64,000 nt of DNA from Flagellimonas alvinocaridis (lineage in GTDB: Bacteria; Bacteroidota; Bacteroidia; Flavobacteriales; Flavobacteriaceae). The first letter of the stretch is position 1; each line of letters starts with the position of its first letter. The translations under genes and the position numbers were made by a program. Shown piece by piece: positions 43,402 to 53,113 of the stretch. Under the pieces are notes generated by a model. It was given only the letters and a program-made list of their open reading frames with translations, was not told the origin of the DNA and made no database searches. The stretch lies in contig NZ_SNTZ01000002.1 in assembly GCF_004916895.1 (NCBI RefSeq), positions 425,967 through 489,966 of the forward strand, given 5' to 3'.

Positions 43402-46383
43402 ATGTACTTGAACTGCCATACCTATTATTCCTTGAACTACGGGGTGCTTTCCGAAACGGAGCTCTTGGAGTTGGCCTGTTCCCATGGGGTGGAAACCTTG
43501 GCCCTGACCGATATCAACAACAGTTCGGCAGGGATGAACTTTGTGCGACTGGCCCATGAGCAGGGAATACGTCCCATTCTGGGCATCGATTTTCGGAACG
43601 GGAACGTACAGGAGTTTGTGGGCCTGGCACAAAACAATGAAGGGTTTCGGGAGATCAATGCCTTTCTATCCGAACATTTGCATAAGGGAACATCCATTCC
43701 CTCCGTGGCTCCAATATTCGAACATGTCCATGTCATCTATCCCTTCGAGAAGATCCAGGAGGAGGAACGGACAGACTTCCGAGCTTATGAGTACATTGGG
43801 GTATCCGTCGAAGAGCTCCGGAAATTACGGTTCTCCCGGTACCGGGATTATACCGATAGATTGGTGTTGTTACAGCCCGTGAGCTTTCGTAACAAAAAGG
43901 ATTTCAATACCCATCGGTTGCTTCGGGCCATAGGATTGAACACACTGTTGAGTAAACTTCCCCAGTCCGAGGAGGCCAGACCCTCTGATACCCTTCGGTC
44001 CATGGAGGAACTAAAAAAAGCCTTGGTTGATTTTCCGCATATCTGGGAGAATACGCAGCGGTTGATGGACTCCTGTACCATTGCCTTTGGGTTTGGAAGT
44101 GAGCGGGTTTCCCAGAACCAGTCCCGTTTTTTGGCGTCCAAGGCCTTGGATGTGGAGCGGTTGCGGGAACTGGCATTGGATGGGCTGCCTCGACGCTATG
44201 CCCATCCCACGGAAAAGGTCAAGGAGCGGATGTTCCGGGAACTGCGTACCATTCAGGAACTGGACTTCGTGTCCTATTTTTTGATCAACCATGATATCGT
44301 CTCCTATGCCAAGTCCAAAGGGTATCCCTATGTGGGCAGGGGGAGTGGGGCCAACAGTCTGGTGGCCTACCTAATTGGGATCACCGATGTGGATCCCATT
44401 GAACTGGACCTGTATTTTGAACGGTTCATCAATCCCTTTAGGGCCTCCCCTCCGGATTTTGACATTGATTTTTCCACCTGGGACCGGGACGATGTCACGG
44501 CCTATATTTTTGAACGTTTCGAGCATGTGGCCCTATTGGGAACCTACAACACCTTTAAATACCGGGCCGCTGTTCGGGAACTGGGCAAGGTGTTCGGTCT
44601 GCCCACCGAGGAAATCGATAAGCTCAGTGCAGGTCGGTATGAGCAAGGAAGCTTGGACGAACTGGCCCGATTGGTGCTGAAATACGCCACCTATATCCAT
44701 GGGATGCCCAATTACATCAGTGTGCATTCCTCGGGGATCTTGATTCTGGACCGTTCCGAGCATTACTATTCGGCCACGACCCTGCCGCCCAAAGGGTTTC
44801 CGACGGTGCAGTTCGATATGATCATTGCCGAGGATGTAGGCCTGTTCAAGTTCGATATCCTTGGGCAACGGGGATTGGCCAAGATCAAGGAGGCGGTTGA
44901 GGTGATCAAGGACAACCGACCCGATGCCATGCTTTGGGACATCAAGAGCGTGGAGGCCATGAAACAGGATGCCAATATCAATCGGCTGTTGAGCCAAGGA
45001 AGGGCGATAGGGGCCTATTATGTGGAATCCCCAGCCATGCGGGGGCTGATGAAAAAGCTACGGACCCATGACTACTTGGGACTGGTGGCGGCCAGCTCCG
45101 TGATCCGTCCAGGGGTATCCTCCTCGGGGATGAAGGATGAATATATCCGCAGGGAGCGGGAACCGGAACGCCGCAAGGAGGCCAATCCCATCCTGTTGGA
45201 GATCATGCCGGAGACCCATGGGATCATGGTCTATCAAGAGGATGTGCTCAAGGTGGCCCATCTCTTTGCAGGACTCGACCTAGGGGAGGCCGATGTGTTG
45301 CGACGGGGGATGAGCGGAAAGTTCCGTTCCCGGGAGGAATTCCAAGCAGTGAAACTCAAGTTTTTTGAAAACTGCAAACAAAGGGGGCACGATGCTGCCT
45401 TGACCCAAATGGTCTGGGAACAGATCGAGAGTTTTGCGGGCTATGCCTTTGCCAAGGGACATTCCGCTTCCTATGCGGTGGAGAGCTACCAGAGCCTGTA
45501 TCTGAAATGCTACTTTCCCCTGGAATTTATGGTAGCCGTGCTCAACAATGGGGGAGGGTTCTATGATACAGAGCTCTATGTCCATGAGGCTAAGATGTGG
45601 GGAGGAATTATCCATCCGCCCTGTATCAACCGCAGTGATCATGTCAATGTCATCTATGGGAAGCACATCTATTTGGGGCTGGGGCAGCTTCGGAGTTTGG
45701 AACGTTTGGTCATCCAACGCATCCTGAACGAAAGGCAGCTCCATGGGAAGTTCCGGGATTTTGATGATTTTATCGACCGTGTCCCGATTGCCATCGAACA
45801 GTTGACCATCTTGGTACGTATCGATGCCTTTCGTGTGTTTGGGGTACCCAAGAAACAAGTGCTTTGGCAGGCCGTGTTCAAGACCAGGGCCCATCGAAAG
45901 GATACGGTCCAGAAATTGCTCTTTAAACCCAACCACCGGCATTTTACATTACCAAACTTACCTTCCCATCCTATTGAGGATGCCTATGACCAAATAGAAC
46001 TCTTGGGATTTCCGCTATGTGGGTATTATGAATTGATGGACGGCAAGGTAAGGAGCCGATTGACCGCCGGTGATTTTGAGGCCCATGTCAACCAAAGGAT
46101 ATGGATCTATGGTTCCCTAGTGCATACCCGACTGAACACCACATCCAAAGGGGACACGATGCGCTTTACCACCATGCTCGATCTGGAAGGGCATTTTTTT
46201 GACTGTGTCCACTTTCCCCAAACAATGGCATCCACACCCATTCATGGAAAGGGGACCTATCTATGCCATGGAACGGTGACCGAAGAGTTCGGGCATTTCA
46301 GTCTGGAGGTGATCTCGACCATCAAACAACCCTTGAAACCTGACCCAAGGCAGGTAGGTACAGGTGCACTGATGGCCAAATAA
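43402..46383 (+). CDS. DNA polymerase III alpha subunit-like, error-prone DnaE2 type
   Basis: A 993-residue C-family polymerase, shorter than the roughly 1160-residue replicative DnaE. The N-terminal PHP domain is degenerate (NCHTYYSLNYG, LALTDINNSS), so proofreading metal binding is doubtful. The polymerase core has YVGRGSGANSLVAYLIGITDVDP and PDFDIDFS (about residues 350-357), which carries the catalytic Asp pair. FAKGHSASYAVESYQSLYLK is another family block. A C-terminal OB domain is present, but the tau-binding tail is not obvious. The start at 43402 begins the PHP domain; the frame is open upstream inside the Y-family gene. The pairing with a Y-family polymerase gene suggests damage tolerance, like ImuB-DnaE2. 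Confidence 0.92.
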   Translation: MYLNCHTYYSLNYGVLSETELLELACSHGVETLALTDINNSSAGMNFVRLAHEQGIRPILGIDFRNGNVQEFVGLAQNNEGFREINAFLSEHLHKGTSIPSVAPIFEHVHVIYPFEKIQEEERTDFRAYEYIGVSVEELRKLRFSRYRDYTDRLVLLQPVSFRNKKDFNTHRLLRAIGLNTLLSKLPQSEEARPSDTLRSMEELKKALVDFPHIWENTQRLMDSCTIAFGFGSERVSQNQSRFLASKALDVERLRELALDGLPRRYAHPTEKVKERMFRELRTIQELDFVSYFLINHDIVSYAKSKGYPYVGRGSGANSLVAYLIGITDVDPIELDLYFERFINPFRASPPDFDIDFSTWDRDDVTAYIFERFEHVALLGTYNTFKYRAAVRELGKVFGLPTEEIDKLSAGRYEQGSLDELARLVLKYATYIHGMPNYISVHSSGILILDRSEHYYSATTLPPKGFPTVQFDMIIAEDVGLFKFDILGQRGLAKIKEAVEVIKDNRPDAMLWDIKSVEAMKQDANINRLLSQGRAIGAYYVESPAMRGLMKKLRTHDYLGLVAASSVIRPGVSSSGMKDEYIRREREPERRKEANPILLEIMPETHGIMVYQEDVLKVAHLFAGLDLGEADVLRRGMSGKFRSREEFQAVKLKFFENCKQRGHDAALTQMVWEQIESFAGYAFAKGHSASYAVESYQSLYLKCYFPLEFMVAVLNNGGGFYDTELYVHEAKMWGGIIHPPCINRSDHVNVIYGKHIYLGLGQLRSLERLVIQRILNERQLHGKFRDFDDFIDRVPIAIEQLTILVRIDAFRVFGVPKKQVLWQAVFKTRAHRKDTVQKLLFKPNHRHFTLPNLPSHPIEDAYDQIELLGFPLCGYYELMDGKVRSRLTAGDFEAHVNQRIWIYGSLVHTRLNTTSKGDTMRFTTMLDLEGHFFDCVHFPQTMASTPIHGKGTYLCHGTVTEEFGHFSLEVISTIKQPLKPDPRQVGTGALMAK

Positions 46384-46445
46384 AAGGCGTGTAGAACCTA
46401 TTCCGATCAATACTGCCCAAAGATAAACCCGGAAAATATTTCTCG

Positions 46446-46478
46446 GACAAGGGACGGCATAAAGCCGTTGCCGTTGTC
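46446..46478 (+). repeat. Element hairpin repeat, copy 2
   Basis: GACAAGGGACGGC-ATAAA-GCCGTTGCCGTTGTC, followed by ACTTTTTT, closely matches copy 1 at 37520, and an AAAGATAA string lies ahead of both copies. It begins 63 nt past the dnaE stop and may end that transcript. Confidence 0.75.
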
Positions 46479-46617
46479 ACTTTTTTCATACTCTAGTAAT
46501 GACCTGATATTTTAGGGGGAAAACTCCAATAATGAAGTTTGGAACTACTTTTTATTGGTCCAAAAAGAGTTCCTTTTAAGAACCATTCTTTGCAATAGAG
46601 TTGCACTTGGATTTTTT

Positions 46618-46625
46618 TATCTTTG
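46618..46625 (+). promoter_or_regulatory. -7 box of the metal efflux operon
   Basis: TATCTTTG fits TAnnTTTG exactly and ends 4 nt before the GTG start at 46630. TTTG at 46589-46592 (25-nt spacer) or TTG at 46601 (14-nt spacer) are imperfect -33 candidates. Confidence 0.5.
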
Positions 46626-46629
46626 CCCC

Positions 46630-46938
46630 GTGAAATTTTTGACAATCATATTAACAATATACTTCTTGGCGCTCAACGTGGTGCCTTGTAGTGATTCAGG
46701 GAATGCCTCTGACGATTGCCAAACTGTTTCGGTAGTCGATTCTGACGGCGACCAAGGTGACGATTGTGAACTTTGCTCGCCTTTCTGTCAATGTCATTGT
46801 TGCCACGTTCACACCATAGATTTTGGGCTTGTCGCATTTGAACCGTACCAGCCAGAAATCCCAGACGAATTCTTTGCCCATTTTGATGACCTCGGCAAGG
46901 ATATTCCACCTTCTCTTTTACAGCCCCCTCGGGCATGA
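46630..46938 (+). CDS. DUF6660-like small exported Cys/His protein heading the metal efflux operon
   Basis: A 102-residue protein from a GTG start. It has a hydrophobic N-terminal segment (VKFLTIILTIYFLALNVVPC), then an acidic linker and a dense thiol cluster DDCELCSPFCQCHCCHVH (about residues 49-66). The family (DUF6660, by recollection) sits just upstream of CusA/CzcA genes in flavobacteria. The Cys/His cluster probably binds the exported metal at the periplasmic side. A longer reading frame starts at 46555, but its extra part lies upstream of the -7 box, so the GTG start is preferred. It is the first gene of the run to 55081. Confidence 0.7.
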   Translation: MKFLTIILTIYFLALNVVPCSDSGNASDDCQTVSVVDSDGDQGDDCELCSPFCQCHCCHVHTIDFGLVAFEPYQPEIPDEFFAHFDDLGKDIPPSLLQPPRA

Positions 46939-47061
46939 TCCAGTTTTTATAGGATAAACTATCCTGTTTTGACGTGACTTTTTCATGGTTACGTCAATAT
47001 CGTGCGTTGCTTTTCATCAATGCGCCCAGTAAGAATATAAACTGAATCAATACCCTTGTCC

Positions 47062-50000
47062 ATGATCAACAGAATCATTGATTTTTCAATCAATAATAAA
47101 TTTATTATTGGTCTGCTGACCCTCGCATTGATTGGTGCGGGCGTTTATAGCATGACCCAAGTTCCCATCGATGCCGTACCGGATATCACCAATAATCAAG
47201 TGCAGGTCATCACTCAATCACCTAATCTGGGAACAGAGGATATTGAGCAATTCGTGACCTATCCCGTGGAAGTTGCGATGAGCAACCTACCCAATGTCAA
47301 GGAAATCCGCTCTGTTTCCCGATTTGGTCTTTCTGTAGTGACCATTGTATTTGATGACGAGGTGGGCACTTATCTGCCGAGACAACTTGTAGCTGAAAAA
47401 CTGCCCGAGGTTCAAGAACAGATCCCTTCGGGTTTTGGCAAACCCGTTATGGGTCCAATTTCAACGGGATTGGGCGAAATCTATCAATATACCCTTGAAG
47501 TAGATGATGAACATCAAGGTGAATATTCGGCAACCGAACTGCGTACGATCCAGGACTGGATTGTACGGAGACAGATGGCCATGGTGCCCGGCGTGGTGGA
47601 GGTAAACGCCTTTGGCGGAAACAAAAAGCAATACGAAGTGGCGGTTGACCCGGACGAACTTCGCGCCATTGGTATAACCATTACAGAAGTGTTCTCGGCC
47701 CTTGAAAAGAACAACCAGAATACAGGTGGGGCCTACATCGAGCGTAACCACCAAGCCAACTTCATTCGTGGTGAAGGGCTGGCCAGGACCATATCGGATA
47801 TTGAAAATATGGTGGTCAAGGCCGTTAATGGCATTCCCATCAAAGTGAAGGATATAGGTAAGGTAAGCATGGGAAGTGCGGTACGCTATGGTGCGCTTAC
47901 CAAAGATGGAAAGGGCGAAGCCGTGGGCGGAATGATCTTGATGCTCAAAGGGGCAAATTCCAACGAGGTGATCGAAAACGTGACCCGACGTGTGGAACAG
48001 ATACAACGGTCCCTTCCTGAAGGAGTGTCCATCAAACCTTTCCTGGACCGCAGCGAATTGATCGCCGAGACAACAGGCACGGTAACGGGGAACCTTTTGG
48101 AAGGTGGGCTTATCGTGATCTTCGTGTTGGTCTTGTTGTTGGGAAATTGGCGTGGCGGACTCATTGTGGCTTCGACCATACCCTTATCCCTATTGTTTGC
48201 CTTTATTCTGATGAATGTTTTTGACGTATGGGCAAACTTGATGAGCTTGGGGGCAATCGATTTTGGAATCATTGTGGATGGTGCGGTGATCATCGTAGAG
48301 GGCACCGTTTTTTTAATGTACTCCTATGTGGTCAAAAAGAATGGCGTTAGTGCAGAAACACGGGATGACATCGCCGCTAAGGCCTCCAAAAAAATGATGA
48401 ACGCCGCTTTCTTTGGCCAGCTGATCATTCTGATCGTGTTCCTGCCCATTTTGGCCTTGGAGGGTGTCGAAGGGAAAATGTTCCAGCCCATGGCCCTCAC
48501 CTTCATTTTCGCGATGATCGGGGCCATGTTATTGTGTCTTACCTATGTACCCATGGTTTCGGCATTGTTCCTACGGCCGCCAAAATCCAAAAAACAATCC
48601 TATGGCGATAGGTTCGTGCATTGGATTGAGCGGAAATATGAACCGTTGTTGACCAAATCACTTTCCAAGGCCAAAGTGGTCGTAAGCATTGCCCTTGGTC
48701 TTTTTGCCATTGCCATTTTCGCCTTTACGAGAATGGGCGGTGAGTTTATCCCGCAATTGGACGAAGGTGATATTGCCTTTCATGCGATCTTGAAACCCGG
48801 CAGTTCCCTGTCGGAAACCATCGAAACCACGACAATTATTGAACGTATCGTGAAGGCCGAATTTCCCGAAGTTGAAACCGTTCTCAGCCGTATCGGTGTC
48901 GCCGATGTACCAACGGACCCGATGCCCATGGATATTGCCGATGTCTTCGTTATCCTCAAACCAACTGATGAATGGACATCTGCAGAAAGCAAGGATGAAC
49001 TCGTGGAAAAAATGAAGGAGGCCATCAGTATCGTTCCCGGCGTGAATTTTGAGTTTACCCAACCTATCGAAATGCGCTTCAACGAACTACTTACGGGTGT
49101 TCGTGAGGATGTGGCCATTAAATTGTTCGGGGAAGACCTCGGCATATTGGCAAGCAAGGCCGAGGAAATGGGGGAAATCATTGCCACCGTTCCCGGTGTG
49201 GCGGATATGAAAGTTGAGGCCACGGACGGCCTGCCACAAATCACCATTGACTACAACCGCAATAAATTGGCACAGTACGGTCTAAAGATCGAACAGCTCA
49301 ATAAAGTGGTACAGTCCGCCTTTGCAGGAGGAAAGGCGGGCGTAATCTTCGAGGGTGAAAAACGGTTTGACCTGGTCGTAAGACTTCTAAAGGAAAACCG
49401 ACAAAGCATCGAGGATATCCAGAACTTGTTCATCAACCTGCCCAATGGTTCGCAAATCCCATTACGGGAAATTGCCGAGGTAAGTTATGAACCCGGCCCG
49501 ATGCAGATAAGCCGTGACAATACCAATAGGCGGACCTATGTGGGCATCAATATTCGCGACCGTGACGTAAAATCCGTTGTAGAGGATATCCAAGAAAAAT
49601 TGGATGCTCAGTTTGACCTGCCCACAGGATATTACATTCGGTATGGTGGAGCTTTCGAAAATCTGGAACGCGCCAGCAATAGATTGCAAACTGTGGTCCC
49701 TATTGCCTTGTTCCTGATTTTCATATTGATTTATTTTGCGCTAAAGTCCTTTCCACAGACCTTGATGATCTACCTCGCCATCCCGATGGCCACCATTGGC
49801 GGTGTGTTCGCCCTCTGGTTAAGGGATATGCCCTTTAGTATTTCCGCGGGGGTCGGCTTTATCGTGCTTTTTGGCGTGGCCGTTCTGAACGGACTCGTCA
49901 TGATAAGTGGTCTCAATGAACTGAAGGAAGAAGGCGTGACCAATCTTAAAGGTAGAATTATAGAAGGCACCAAAAGACGGATTCGTCCCATTATGCTCAC

Positions 50001-51435
50001 GGCCTTTACGGATATTTTAGGGTTTCTTCCCATGGCCGTTTCGGCTTCGGCCGGGGCAGAGGTACAGCGACCTTTGGCCACCGTGGTCATTGGTGGCTTG
50101 ATAACTTCGACCCTCTTGACCCTCTTTATCCTACCCATCTTTTACCAATGGGTCGAGGGACGTTCGGAACGGATGAGTAAACCCGACCCGAAATGGGTTA
50201 CCCCTGTGGTCATGGTCCTTCTTTTGTTCGCCACCGCACTGCCTGCCAAAATGCATGCGCAAGAAGGTTTTGAAAATGCACGGCAGATCCAGCCTAAAGA
50301 TTCACTGCCCGCTATTTCATTGGAAGAGGCGGTGGAAGTTTCCAAGAAAAACTACCCGCTGTTGAAAGCGAAACAATGGGAGGTCCAAAAACAAACCGCC
50401 CTAAAAGGTATGGCTTACGACCTTGGCAATACCCAGGTCTTCACAGGTGGCGAAGAAATTGTGGACGGACAAGGAATTTATACCTTGGTTGGGGTTGGAC
50501 AACAGAATATCGACCTTTTAAGCATCCGTGCAAAAAGGCGTTTGCAGAGACAACGCATCGCTTTGGCCGAGACAGCTCTTGACCTTTCCGAACTGCAAGT
50601 GGAACAGGAGGTCAAAAAGGCTTGGTCAGAAGCCTATCGACAACGACAGAAATTTGAACTGTACCGTGAACTGGATTCCATTTATTCACAGTTTAAAAAA
50701 GCAATAGAACTCAACTTCAAGGTAGAGGCCATTTCCCGGCTGGAATATTCATCGGCCACAAATCAGGCCTTACAAATCAACAATCAACTGCAACAGGCCG
50801 AAAGTGATTATGCCATTGCCCTACAAAAGCTCAATCTTTGGTTGTTTTCGGACATCTACTATTCCGTTCCAGAAAAACTTGATGAAAGTGCGGTAACGGT
50901 TTTAGGATGGGACGGGGATTTGGGAAAACACCCAGCGCTGGAACTTTCACAAAGGCGCATCGAGGAGGCCGAGGCGACATACGATGCGGCACGGGCTGAC
51001 TTGCTGCCTAAGTTCAACCTTCAGGGCGGACTGCAACAGGTCAATGGCAATAGCGGGTTCTACACCTATCAAGCCGGCATTTCGGTTCCTTTGTTTTCAG
51101 GTGGACAGCGTAGTCAAGCCAAGGCCGCCAAAATTGAAAGTGAAATCGCAAAGACCAATGCGGATTATACCAAACGCCAGCTGCAATCCGAATATCGGCA
51201 GGCGGTGCAAGCCTATCGGAAATGGAGCGCATCGTGGCAATTTTATAGGGACAAGGCCTTGCCGCTTGCCCAAGAGCAGCGCAAGGGAGCGTTGTTGGCC
51301 TACGCGGAGGGTGCGGTGGACTATGCAGCGTTCACACAGATTATTCGGGATGCCATAAACACGGAAACGGATGCACTTGACGCTCTTGACAACTATCTAG
51401 AATCAGTATTTGAATTACAATATTTTAAACAATAG
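47062..51435 (+). CDS. CusA/CzcA heavy-metal RND pump fused to a TolC-like outer-membrane factor
   Basis: A 1457-residue fusion. Residues 1 to about 1035 are a heavy-metal RND pump: an N-terminal helix, IDAVPDITNNQVQ, NLMSLGAIDFGIIVDGAVIIVEG in helix 4 with the proton-relay Asp, the periplasmic LDEGDIAFHAILKPG segment, and a C-terminal helix bundle. After LFILPIFYQWVEG a second hydrophobic stretch (VVMVLLLFATALPAKMHAQ, about 1050-1070) resembles an internal signal sequence. The remaining 385 residues are a CzcC/TolC-type coiled-coil protein starting ISLEEAVEVSKKNYPLLKAK. The fused layout is common in Bacteroidota. With CzcB it would export Zn, Cd, Co or Cu from periplasm or cytoplasm. The start is ATG at 47062. 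Confidence 0.93.
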   Translation: MINRIIDFSINNKFIIGLLTLALIGAGVYSMTQVPIDAVPDITNNQVQVITQSPNLGTEDIEQFVTYPVEVAMSNLPNVKEIRSVSRFGLSVVTIVFDDEVGTYLPRQLVAEKLPEVQEQIPSGFGKPVMGPISTGLGEIYQYTLEVDDEHQGEYSATELRTIQDWIVRRQMAMVPGVVEVNAFGGNKKQYEVAVDPDELRAIGITITEVFSALEKNNQNTGGAYIERNHQANFIRGEGLARTISDIENMVVKAVNGIPIKVKDIGKVSMGSAVRYGALTKDGKGEAVGGMILMLKGANSNEVIENVTRRVEQIQRSLPEGVSIKPFLDRSELIAETTGTVTGNLLEGGLIVIFVLVLLLGNWRGGLIVASTIPLSLLFAFILMNVFDVWANLMSLGAIDFGIIVDGAVIIVEGTVFLMYSYVVKKNGVSAETRDDIAAKASKKMMNAAFFGQLIILIVFLPILALEGVEGKMFQPMALTFIFAMIGAMLLCLTYVPMVSALFLRPPKSKKQSYGDRFVHWIERKYEPLLTKSLSKAKVVVSIALGLFAIAIFAFTRMGGEFIPQLDEGDIAFHAILKPGSSLSETIETTTIIERIVKAEFPEVETVLSRIGVADVPTDPMPMDIADVFVILKPTDEWTSAESKDELVEKMKEAISIVPGVNFEFTQPIEMRFNELLTGVREDVAIKLFGEDLGILASKAEEMGEIIATVPGVADMKVEATDGLPQITIDYNRNKLAQYGLKIEQLNKVVQSAFAGGKAGVIFEGEKRFDLVVRLLKENRQSIEDIQNLFINLPNGSQIPLREIAEVSYEPGPMQISRDNTNRRTYVGINIRDRDVKSVVEDIQEKLDAQFDLPTGYYIRYGGAFENLERASNRLQTVVPIALFLIFILIYFALKSFPQTLMIYLAIPMATIGGVFALWLRDMPFSISAGVGFIVLFGVAVLNGLVMISGLNELKEEGVTNLKGRIIEGTKRRIRPIMLTAFTDILGFLPMAVSASAGAEVQRPLATVVIGGLITSTLLTLFILPIFYQWVEGRSERMSKPDPKWVTPVVMVLLLFATALPAKMHAQEGFENARQIQPKDSLPAISLEEAVEVSKKNYPLLKAKQWEVQKQTALKGMAYDLGNTQVFTGGEEIVDGQGIYTLVGVGQQNIDLLSIRAKRRLQRQRIALAETALDLSELQVEQEVKKAWSEAYRQRQKFELYRELDSIYSQFKKAIELNFKVEAISRLEYSSATNQALQINNQLQQAESDYAIALQKLNLWLFSDIYYSVPEKLDESAVTVLGWDGDLGKHPALELSQRRIEEAEATYDAARADLLPKFNLQGGLQQVNGNSGFYTYQAGISVPLFSGGQRSQAKAAKIESEIAKTNADYTKRQLQSEYRQAVQAYRKWSASWQFYRDKALPLAQEQRKGALLAYAEGAVDYAAFTQIIRDAINTETDALDALDNYLESVFELQYFKQ

Positions 51436-51439
51436 ACAA

Positions 51440-52639
51440 ATGAACAATCTTTTTAAATATAGCGTTATCGGGCTCGTGACGATGCTCTTGGTTCTTACTT
51501 CCTGTGGGAATTCCAAAGCCGATACTGAGGAAGCAAAGCAAAAAAATCCTGAAGTGGGTGAAATGCACAAAGAAGGTGAAGTCAAGGAAGCCATGCTAAC
51601 GGAAACGCAATTCCGCAACCTTAACATGAAAATCGATACCGTTGCCCCACGTGTTATGAAGCAATATGTGGAGGCCAATGGCCAACTGGAGGTCCCACCA
51701 CAGAACGAAGCGACCATTACTACGGTCGTGGGTGCCAATGTGGTGTCCATAGAGGTCATTGAAGGCGACAAAGTAAGCAAAGGTCAAACGGTTGCCTATC
51801 TGTCCCACCCCAATATCATCCAGAAACAGACCGATTTCCTGAACGCCTACAGTAACAGCCAGTTTCTTAAGAAGGAATTTGAAAGACAAAAAACCCTGTA
51901 TGATGCCGGGGTGGGCAGCGGGGCCAACTTTCAAAAGGCCGAAGCGGAATACCGGGCCTCCCAAAGCCTGGCAAAAGGATTGGAAGCACAGTTGGAACAA
52001 TTGAACATTAGTGCATCCGGGGTCAGAAACGGTACGATTTACCAACGGGTGGCATTGCGAAGTCCCATTGAGGGATTTGTCCAAAAAGTAGCGGTCAAAA
52101 CCGGACAGTACGTAGAACCGCAGACCGACCTATTTGAAATCGTTGACACCCATCACGTCCATGCCGATTTAATGGTGTTTGAAAAGGATGTGTACAAAGT
52201 AAAGGTAGGCCAGCAAGTATCCTTCAATGTGCAATCCATTCCCGGAAAGGAACTTACTGCGAAAATTTATTCCGTAGGGAAAACTTTCGAGCAAAATCCC
52301 AAAGCGATACACGTCCATGCTGAAATCGAGAACAAGGAAGGGCAGCTGATTCCAGGGATGTATGTTGAAGGACGGATTGAAATCCAAAAATCCGAGACCG
52401 TTGCGGTGCCTGAAAGTGCAATAAGTTCAAACGAAGGAAAGAAGTATATTTTTAAAGCGGAGCGTGAAGGCAATGACTGGAGCTTCAAACCTGTCGAAAT
52501 TAACACAGGCCCAAATGACGGGGATTGGGTCGCCATCGATTTTGTAGATTCCGTTGGGCCATATACTACATTTGCATACAACAATGCCTACTATTTAATG
52601 GCCCAAATGAAAAAAGGGGATGCGGGACATAGCCATTGA
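51440..52639 (+). CDS. Efflux RND periplasmic adaptor, CzcB/CusB-like lipoprotein
   Basis: A 399-residue membrane-fusion protein linking the RND pump to the outer-membrane part. The signal peptide ends in the lipobox LVLTSC (Cys about residue 22). The lipoyl/barrel-sandwich halves are at ATITTVVGANVVSIEVIEGDKVSKGQTVAYLSH and LRSPIEGFVQKVAVKTGQYV, separated by a coiled-coil hairpin (about 120-185). The beta-barrel and membrane-proximal domains follow. The C-terminus ends GDAGHSH with a short His cluster. It starts 4 nt after the pump gene and precedes the Fur-type regulator gene by 12 nt. Confidence 0.93.
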   Translation: MNNLFKYSVIGLVTMLLVLTSCGNSKADTEEAKQKNPEVGEMHKEGEVKEAMLTETQFRNLNMKIDTVAPRVMKQYVEANGQLEVPPQNEATITTVVGANVVSIEVIEGDKVSKGQTVAYLSHPNIIQKQTDFLNAYSNSQFLKKEFERQKTLYDAGVGSGANFQKAEAEYRASQSLAKGLEAQLEQLNISASGVRNGTIYQRVALRSPIEGFVQKVAVKTGQYVEPQTDLFEIVDTHHVHADLMVFEKDVYKVKVGQQVSFNVQSIPGKELTAKIYSVGKTFEQNPKAIHVHAEIENKEGQLIPGMYVEGRIEIQKSETVAVPESAISSNEGKKYIFKAEREGNDWSFKPVEINTGPNDGDWVAIDFVDSVGPYTTFAYNNAYYLMAQMKKGDAGHSH

Positions 52640-52651
52640 TAAAATTACAAT

Positions 52652-53071
52652 ATGATGACAGAAATTGAAAAAACATTGGAAAACAAAGGTGTACGCCCAA
52701 CGGCGATGCGTATTTTGATCTATAAATATTTGGCTGAAAAGGAAGTGGCCATTGCCCTGACCGATATGGAGAACGCTTTCTCAAAAGCGGACAGAACCAC
52801 ATTGTACCGGACCCTGAAGACCTTTGAGGAAAAACGAATTGTGCACCAAATAGATGATGGCACCAATATTTCAAAGTATGCCCTGTGCGAACCAGGTTGC
52901 AATTGTGAAATGGAACAAGATCTGCACCTGCACTTTCATTGCGATAACTGTGATGAAACGGTCTGTCTCACTGAGCATAAGATTCCCCATATCAATCTAC
53001 CTGATGGGTATGTGGCAGAAAATGCCAATTTGGTCATTAAGGGAATTTGCGACAAATGCAGCGGGCAATAA
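52652..53071 (+). CDS. Fur family transcriptional regulator (Zur/PerR-like)
   Basis: A 139-residue Fur-family repressor. The winged-helix half has GVRPTAMRILIYKYL and KADRTTLYRTLKTFEEKRIVHQI (about residues 11-69). The C-terminal half holds metal ligands HLHFHCDNCDETVCL (about 90-104) and a last ICDKCSG pair, so the structural Cys4 zinc site is complete. The lack of a dedicated second sensor gene and its position between czcB and the P-type ATPase gene suggest it controls this efflux operon in response to zinc or a similar divalent metal. This would be an inducible use rather than the usual uptake repression. Confidence 0.9.
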   Translation: MMTEIEKTLENKGVRPTAMRILIYKYLAEKEVAIALTDMENAFSKADRTTLYRTLKTFEEKRIVHQIDDGTNISKYALCEPGCNCEMEQDLHLHFHCDNCDETVCLTEHKIPHINLPDGYVAENANLVIKGICDKCSGQ

Positions 53072-53113
53072 TTGCACTTCCGTTGCACGAAACTAATTAC
53101 GACCTTACCGTCT

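Noticed and set aside
46555..46629. Upstream start for the Cys/His-cluster protein
   Set aside because: The extra 25 residues lie upstream of and across the -7 box at 46618-46625 and would spoil the signal segment.
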